A stretch of 64,000 nt of DNA, taken from assembly GCF_000715075.1 (NCBI RefSeq), contig NC_134102.1, positions 49,113,348 through 49,177,347 of the forward strand, given 5' to 3'. This document shows, one piece after another, positions 58,946 to 64,000 of this stretch. Below the pieces are notes generated by a model. The model saw nothing but the letters and a program-made list of their open reading frames with translations. It did no database searches and was not told the origin of the DNA. Within the stretch, counting starts at the first letter, position 1, and each line of letters opens with the position of its first letter. The stretch is from Nicotiana tabacum (taxonomy: Eukaryota; Streptophyta; Magnoliopsida; Solanales; Solanaceae). A program made the translations under genes and the position numbers.

Positions 58946-60230
58946 AGTAATTCACGTCGTGCCACGACGGTAAATGCGCCGCTTGGTGGGAGGCAACCCA
59001 TCGTTTTCAAAATTTTAGTCGTTTTTGATTTTTTTTTTTTAGAATACTTTAATATGTTATTTTTGACTAATCTCCATAGTTTCAGAATTTTTGCAGTTGC
59101 ATTGAGGAGTTTGAGGTATTGGAGTGCACAAAAATAGTGGCTGCCAAATCTGTGCATCAGTCATTTGGTGAAACCGCATCTGTAGAACATTACTCGCAGA
59201 AGCGCTTGTTGGAGCGCAGATGCGACAGCTTTGCAGAAGCGGTTCACTAACCGCAAAAGCACTCTCGTAGAAGTGCTAATTCTTCCGCAGAAGCGGCCAG
59301 TCGGGTAAATTTTTAAAGCCCTTCATCATCAGGTGAGACTCTAATTTTTTCCCCAAAAACTCAAAACTCCCTCTCATCTGTCACATTCATCTCTGTTGCT
59401 CGTGCATTATACTGTCCTCACACAAGATAAACATGTATCATCTCCAGTTCTCCCTTCCACTCCTCTCTTCTACTGTTATTTTCTTCTTCTTCTTCATCTC
59501 TTCTCCATGGCAGAATTCCCGCAGGCCCATTTCCTTCTAATTAGTGTCAATATTAGGGGTGAGGACATTGGTTGAGAGTGTGTTTGTATGTGCTGTTGTT
59601 GTTGCAAAACAATTTTGGGAAGTCTGAGTACCTAATTTGTTTAAATAAGTGTAACATTCTCAGTGCCCATTAAATGTTTGACAAATTGTCTGAAAGAAAT
59701 TTTGTTCCTAGGTACCTTAAAATGACGTTTAATCAAGTCGTGTAATCATATAGTGCACTAATTTAGAAGGCTTGAGTACAAATTATGTGCCAAAATCATG
59801 TTTGGAATTAAAAGATTCGGCAGTTTCTGGGTTTTTTGGAAAACCCTGATGAACATCGCAGAAGCGGGCTCGCACCTAAGATGACTTGTCCACAGGTGCG
59901 AGTTTTGGCAAGATATAACCTTTCGCAGAACCGAGTATAATGCTGCAGATGCGGCTACCTGCGATGTATATTCCACAGGTGCGAGACTTTGCCAACAGTC
60001 ACTTTTCGCAGATGTGACAGAATCTCCGCAGAAGCGGAGCCGCACCTGCGAGGCTTTTTCCGTAGGTGAGGTGACAGTGCAGTTTGTGCAAAAATAGTAG
60101 CTTTGCAATTGGAGCTTCCTGAGCCCGTTTATCTTGATTCTTTGGCCTAATTGCATTGTTTTGAATTGCTTAACATGATTATAATTCCCTATTAACTTGG
60201 TTTTTATTTTTTTGGTACTTTAAGCTTAAA
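58946..60230 (+). other. Spacer of element V with hairpin, splice-like tract and CGCAGAAG-rich clusters
   Basis: TGGGAGGCAACCCA at 58987-59000 matches element III at 493-506. A pyrimidine tract ends TTTTTGCAG at 59096, a plausible 3' splice site. Two clusters of CGCAGAAGCG/CCGCAGG motifs lie at 59165-59305 and 59855-60070. A TC-rich stretch lies at 59440-59510. No gene is supported. Confidence 0.6.
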
Positions 60231-61552
60231 ATGGACCCGAACATGAACAAAAATGCGGCGTTTCATCATGAAATTGAGGAAGAAGCTGAGGCAAAATAAT
60301 TCGACATTGAACGATTCATGTCTGCTAATTGTCATCGCCGATATTACGACAACCTTCTTACAAAGAAAGTTGTGGTTGAAAAGGGAATCTTCGAGGATAA
60401 ATTGGCCGAGTGGCTTCCGGACTTTTATGGCCGTCTACAGACTATCGGCTGGTCTTGTTTCATGCCTACCCCATGTAAGGCCAATGAGGAGTGGGTTCGT
60501 GAGTTTTACGCAAGCCTTAAGTGTACAAACATCAACGACCCACAACTCACCATCATAGGCAAAATAGTGAGGTTTGGAACTGAACAAATCAACCTAACCA
60601 TCTACTTGAGCCGGTATGAGAAAAAGATCATTGCTCAAATGGAGATTGGCTAGTTTCTAAACTTTATCCAGTCGACATGAGGGCAAAGTGGGCAAACAAG
60701 AAAAAGGGTTTGAAGTCTATCGACTTCACAGCTGAGGGAAAAATGTGGCTCTACATCATTTGCAATAGAGTATCACCCTGTGGAAATGTTTCGGATGTTT
60801 CATATGGTAGAGCCTTGATGATTACATGCATACTAGACGACATTTATGTGAATGTCGGCCATTATATCCTTCAGGAGCTGAAAGAGTATTTGCTATACGA
60901 CAACCCAGGCTTGATCTTCCCTTCACTGATTATAGAGTTGTGCCAACGGGCAGAGGTTGAGGTGCGTAGTGCCGATTGGTGGTTACCGGCCGACAAACCC
61001 TTTCATCTGTTGAGAGTAACGAGCGAGGGTAATGCAGTAAAGAGCAAAAAGAGGAATTTCACCACTGCTGCCAGACCAAAGTCTTCCTCACAGGCAGCCC
61101 TGCCTGAGGGACAATTTAGGATGTTGAACTCACAACTTGTCTCCATCCATGACTTAGTATCACAGCTCCCTAGTGGTCCCTCACACTCCCAGCCTACGCT
61201 AGAGTCTTTTACTAGGGAAGAAATGAAGACCTACCTGGAGAACCAGAAGAAGAAAGTAGAGTCGCAGGAGAAGTTGGCAGCTTCTGTTAGCAGGCTCGAG
61301 ACAGCCTATGGCAAGATGGCCAAGGCACATATAGATCTTTAGGTAGATTTCCACAAGGAGAAAGAGAAAAATAAGAAGAAGATCAAGTTCATGATAAAGA
61401 TGTGGAGAGGCATCAAGGCCCTCTTCAAATGGGGGCAGCCGAACAGGAAGATACCGGTCGAGGACGACGATGATAGTCAAGAGTATTTGTTCCTGTCAAG
61501 TGTTGCTGATACTGATGCTACCGATGATGATGAGGCCGAGAGCTCCACATGA
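60231..61552 (+). pseudogene. Protein like the 'putative plant transposon protein' family (PF20167), disrupted
   Basis: It starts at the ATG 60231 (MDPNMNKNAAFHHEIEEEAE). A TAA after codon 22 (60297) interrupts an otherwise continuous frame to 60653; a frameshift follows, and the frame from 60677 carries WLYIICNRVSPCGNVSDVSY and GRALMITCILDDIYVNVG, the most family-like block. From about 61200 a Lys/Glu-rich coiled coil follows (YLENQKKKVESQEKLAASVS). A TAG at 61340 is followed by 69 more in-frame codons ending in an acidic tail (DATDDDEAESST) at 61552. The family's activity is not known to me; despite the name I see no transposase catalytic residues. Domain assignment is by recollection of family style and needs a profile search. 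Confidence 0.6.
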
Positions 61553-62405
61553 CAATGATTAGCTTTTGCCCGCAGTCTGCTAGTCTGATGCAGACATAAG
61601 GGAGACCCTCAAACTACTCTTATTTTTATCTTGATATTGTGCAGTGAGGACACTGCAGTATTTTTAGTTGGGGTGGATTTAGGGATCTACCTTATTTATA
61701 CATTGATGCTTAACTTGTGCCCTTGCCGGGCTTATGCTTTTGTATGGATATTGTGTGCCCTTGTCGGGGTTGTTCTACTATTGTTTATCATGTGCCTTTG
61801 CCGGGCGTAATTTGTGATTGGTGATATAATTGTGGTTTAGTCGCTTTTATTATTCTATTTTATTTTTATTTATTTATTTATTTTCTTTAGTAGTTTTTAT
61901 TTTATATTATTTTTGTTCCTTTAGTATTAGTTGCTTTTGTTAGTTTATTTTCTTTAGTAGCTTTTAGTTATTTTATTTTTATTCCTTTAGTGTTTATTTT
62001 ATTTTCTTTAGTAGTTTTTAATTTATATTATTTTTATCTCTTTAGTAGTAATATACTTTTCAATAAATTATTCTTGGGTTTTCTTTATGCTACAGTTCTT
62101 TTCCGAGGAATATTTTTGTGTTGAACCGGGTGACTTTTTCCTATGATAGATGGCGTGACGACTTTCTTAAGGGAATTAGTTTTGTTTTGGTATGTGGAGA
62201 TTTTTGGATTGTTTGGTACTAAAAAATTTAGTCTCTTGTATGTGAAGTGTGAATTAATGATACCCCTTCGAATTTTGGTTGCAAATTCAAAAAGTAAGTT
62301 CCATGGGGTAGAATAATTTTTGTGACAATATTTTGGTTTATTTTGTGACTCTTTGCCCATTAGGTTGCATGATATTGCTCAAATTGTTCTTATTAAGAAG
62401 TGAAA
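61553..62405 (+). other. 3' non-coding region of element V with two kinds of repeats
   Basis: GTGCCCTTGCCGGG-like segments recur three times at about 61715, 61756 and 61791 (spacing 35-41). A T-rich imperfect tandem repeat containing TTTTCTTTAGTAG runs from about 61840 to 62055. The segment 62077-62130 resembles element IV+ 55396-55450. No gene. Confidence 0.6.
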
Positions 62406-64000
62406 TGTCATGCCCCGACCTCGGGGAGCACGACCGGCGCTCAACCGAGATACCCCGGTTAAGCAAGCCTATTAGATGCCTTCAACCCAACCTTGCCCAT
62501 TAACAATTTAAGAACCAATACAAGTGATAGACATGAAAAGAGTCAATTGTTCCACATTCTTTTTCCGTTACTAAAAGATATTCATTTTTTATTTCCAAAA
62601 TATCAAAAGTTTATAGATATGATAACAAAAAAAACATGTTTTCCCAAATGCCAGCACTTACTAGTTTAATTCCCAACATCATATACCACCCGCAATACTG
62701 TCTACGGTGCCTCTAAGTACAACAGAAGAGTAGTATGGATGTGCCGGTGACAAGGCTCCAGCTATACCTCAAAATGTAAAGTACAACGTCAAATGACAAG
62801 AAGCCTGAAACAGAGTAGGGCTCACCAAAATCTGCTGAATAGAGAGTAACTGCTAACGAGGGTCAAAACTACCTGCTGACGAACCACCTGCATCCATTGA
62901 AGATGCAGCGCCCCCGACAAAAGGGACGTTAGTACATATGGAATAGTACTAGTATGTAAAGCTAAATGTCTACTTTCAAAATAGAATGCCAATATAAGAT
63001 AGGAAAAACAATATAAACAGCAAGTCACAATCAACAATATCCAAATGCCCAGTTGAAACATAACAATTTTCAAAATACGAAAATAATATATATTTTTGGT
63101 TGGGAGATCATTAGCACTGATATATCACCGTGTTTTTAGCACGGAGTCCGATCACGCCCGATCGGCTAGGTCATCTCCCCACAAACAATGTGGTTTGACA
63201 TGTGGTGCGAAAGAAAGGTGTTACCAAGAGTAGTACCACCATGTGCGCAACATGGCGTCCGATCTCCACCCGATCGGCTAGGCCGCCTTCCCACATATGC
63301 CGTGTGGGTTGATTTTTCAATTCACAACTAATATCACCTCATCCCAATTAAGGGGAATAACCACAATCACATCAATATTTCAATCTCATCCCAAACAAAG
63401 AGAATAACCACAATTCACCCCTACACCGACACGTGTATTTTCGGGTATGGGCCTTATGACCCACCCTTCCTTGGTTTGCTAATGATACTCCCAAAAATAT
63501 TTATGGTTTTCACACAAGGGAAACGAAAGCAAAAATATACTTTATATTCACCTCATTAACTTTCACACTATATATAGCCTTGTTAGTAGCTTCAACCATT
63601 CACAACATCATTATAATTTCATTGGCTCTTTTGGCCATACCTATGATTCCTCATCCCAAGGCACATTGGCCGTATCTTATATTCCACACTTTCATTTCTT
63701 TACTTTAAAGGATCATCATCATAAAAATCAATAAATAGAATATTCCAGAAATCACCACTTTAGGTTTATTAGCAATGAAGACTTCAAACATAATAAATTT
63801 CTTTCCAAGAAATGGAGTAAAATGGTTGGCAATCGAAGCACAAGTTAAAAACATAAACGAGTAACACATCATTTAATCTTGAAATACTTTTCCCAAAAAG
63901 GTCAATAAACAATTTCAACTCATGAATATATATAAGAGCTAAAGACACATTGGAAACACTTACAAAGCATAACATTAGTTAAAACAACCACGTTTGGGCA
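62406..64000 (-). mobile_element. A-type chromovirus LTR, cut by the window end
   Basis: It begins TGTCATGCCCCGACCTCGGGG and follows the left LTR of element A from 3060 onward (CTCTAAGTACAACA near 62710, conserved block near 62903-62965, hairpin modules near 63128-63180 and 63236-63290, partly decayed). There is no primer site to its left, so this is a 3' LTR of a minus-strand element or a solo LTR. It interrupts element V. Confidence 0.8.

Larger units (their letters stand above)
56137..62405 (+). mobile_element. Element V: LTR element with zinc-knuckle gag-like protein and PF20167-like protein
   Basis: 5' LTR 56137-57592, primer site 57597-57614, first protein 57765-58945, hairpin 58987-59000 with a splice-like tract ending 59096, non-coding stretch, second protein 60231-61552, and non-coding 3' region to 62405 where an A-type LTR is inserted. 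No protease, reverse transcriptase or integrase is seen. Related to element III through the first protein's C-terminus and the hairpin. Confidence 0.75.

Noticed and set aside
60231..61552. Reading the second gene of element V as a true DNA transposase
   Set aside because: No acidic catalytic triad or terminal inverted repeats were found; the family name is historical.
1..64000. Host genes, tRNA or rRNA genes, CRISPR arrays, prokaryotic operons
   Set aside because: No frame of convincing length outside retroelements, no tRNA-like cloverleaf noticed beyond primer-site complements, and no regularly spaced direct repeats with unique spacers.

Overview
The window looks like nuclear DNA of a flowering plant, most probably a solanaceous species such as Nicotiana. 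That placement is inferred from AT-rich composition and the style of the LTR-retrotransposon families; no species-diagnostic host gene is present. I find no intact host gene, tRNA, rRNA or CRISPR array. Essentially all 64 kb is LTR-retrotransposon sequence, mostly Ty3/gypsy, and every coding region carries stops or frameshifts.

Layout, left half. The oldest visible layer in the nest is a minus-strand Ty3/gypsy gag (element E, 39260-40631, 5' LTR 40824 to about 41705). Element III (plus strand; internal 1-2125, 3' LTR 2126-3059 plus 38787-39259) is inserted in it. Element A, a chromovirus-type element on the minus strand, is inserted in the 3' LTR of III and spans 3060-38786 with a perfect 5-bp target duplication AATAT on both sides. 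Inside A lie: a solo LTR (C1, 4551-7163, duplication ATCTC) in its left LTR; a non-autonomous Athila-like gag-protease element (IV-, 13482-22444) in its right LTR; and a Tekay/Del-type chromovirus (B, 23978-38321), also in its right LTR. The integrase of B is split by another solo LTR (C2, 27277-29171, duplication CGAAC). The nest E > III > A > B > C2 is five layers deep. IV- and B both have the form LTR-internal-LTR-partial internal-partial LTR.

Layout, right half. A Tat-lineage gypsy element on the minus strand (pol, protease and gag about 41706-45811, 5' LTR 45925-46654) abuts the 3' end of an unidentified plus-strand LTR element (LTR 46676-47340). Next come a diverged LTR-like stretch (47341-50976) with a compound AT/AG/AC microsatellite, a second Athila-like gag-protease element in plus orientation (IV+, 50977-56136), and element V (56137-62405). 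V encodes a two-zinc-knuckle, coiled-coil protein and a separate protein resembling the 'putative plant transposon protein' family (PF20167). V is cut by another A-type LTR (62406 to the window end).

How the parts relate. IV and V share an Asp-tRNA-type primer site. III and IV share the AAGTGTGGGG polypurine tract and an imperfect palindrome beside it. Conserved islands in the long 3' non-coding region link III with IV and IV with V. None of III, IV or V shows reverse transcriptase or integrase in the part seen, so they look like non-autonomous families mobilised by a common partner outside the window. A, B, E and the C solo LTRs form a second group, with an initiator-Met-type primer site (seen in A, B and E) and related LTR ends. 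The long LTRs of A and B contain repeated hairpin modules, in some of which paired bases have changed together.
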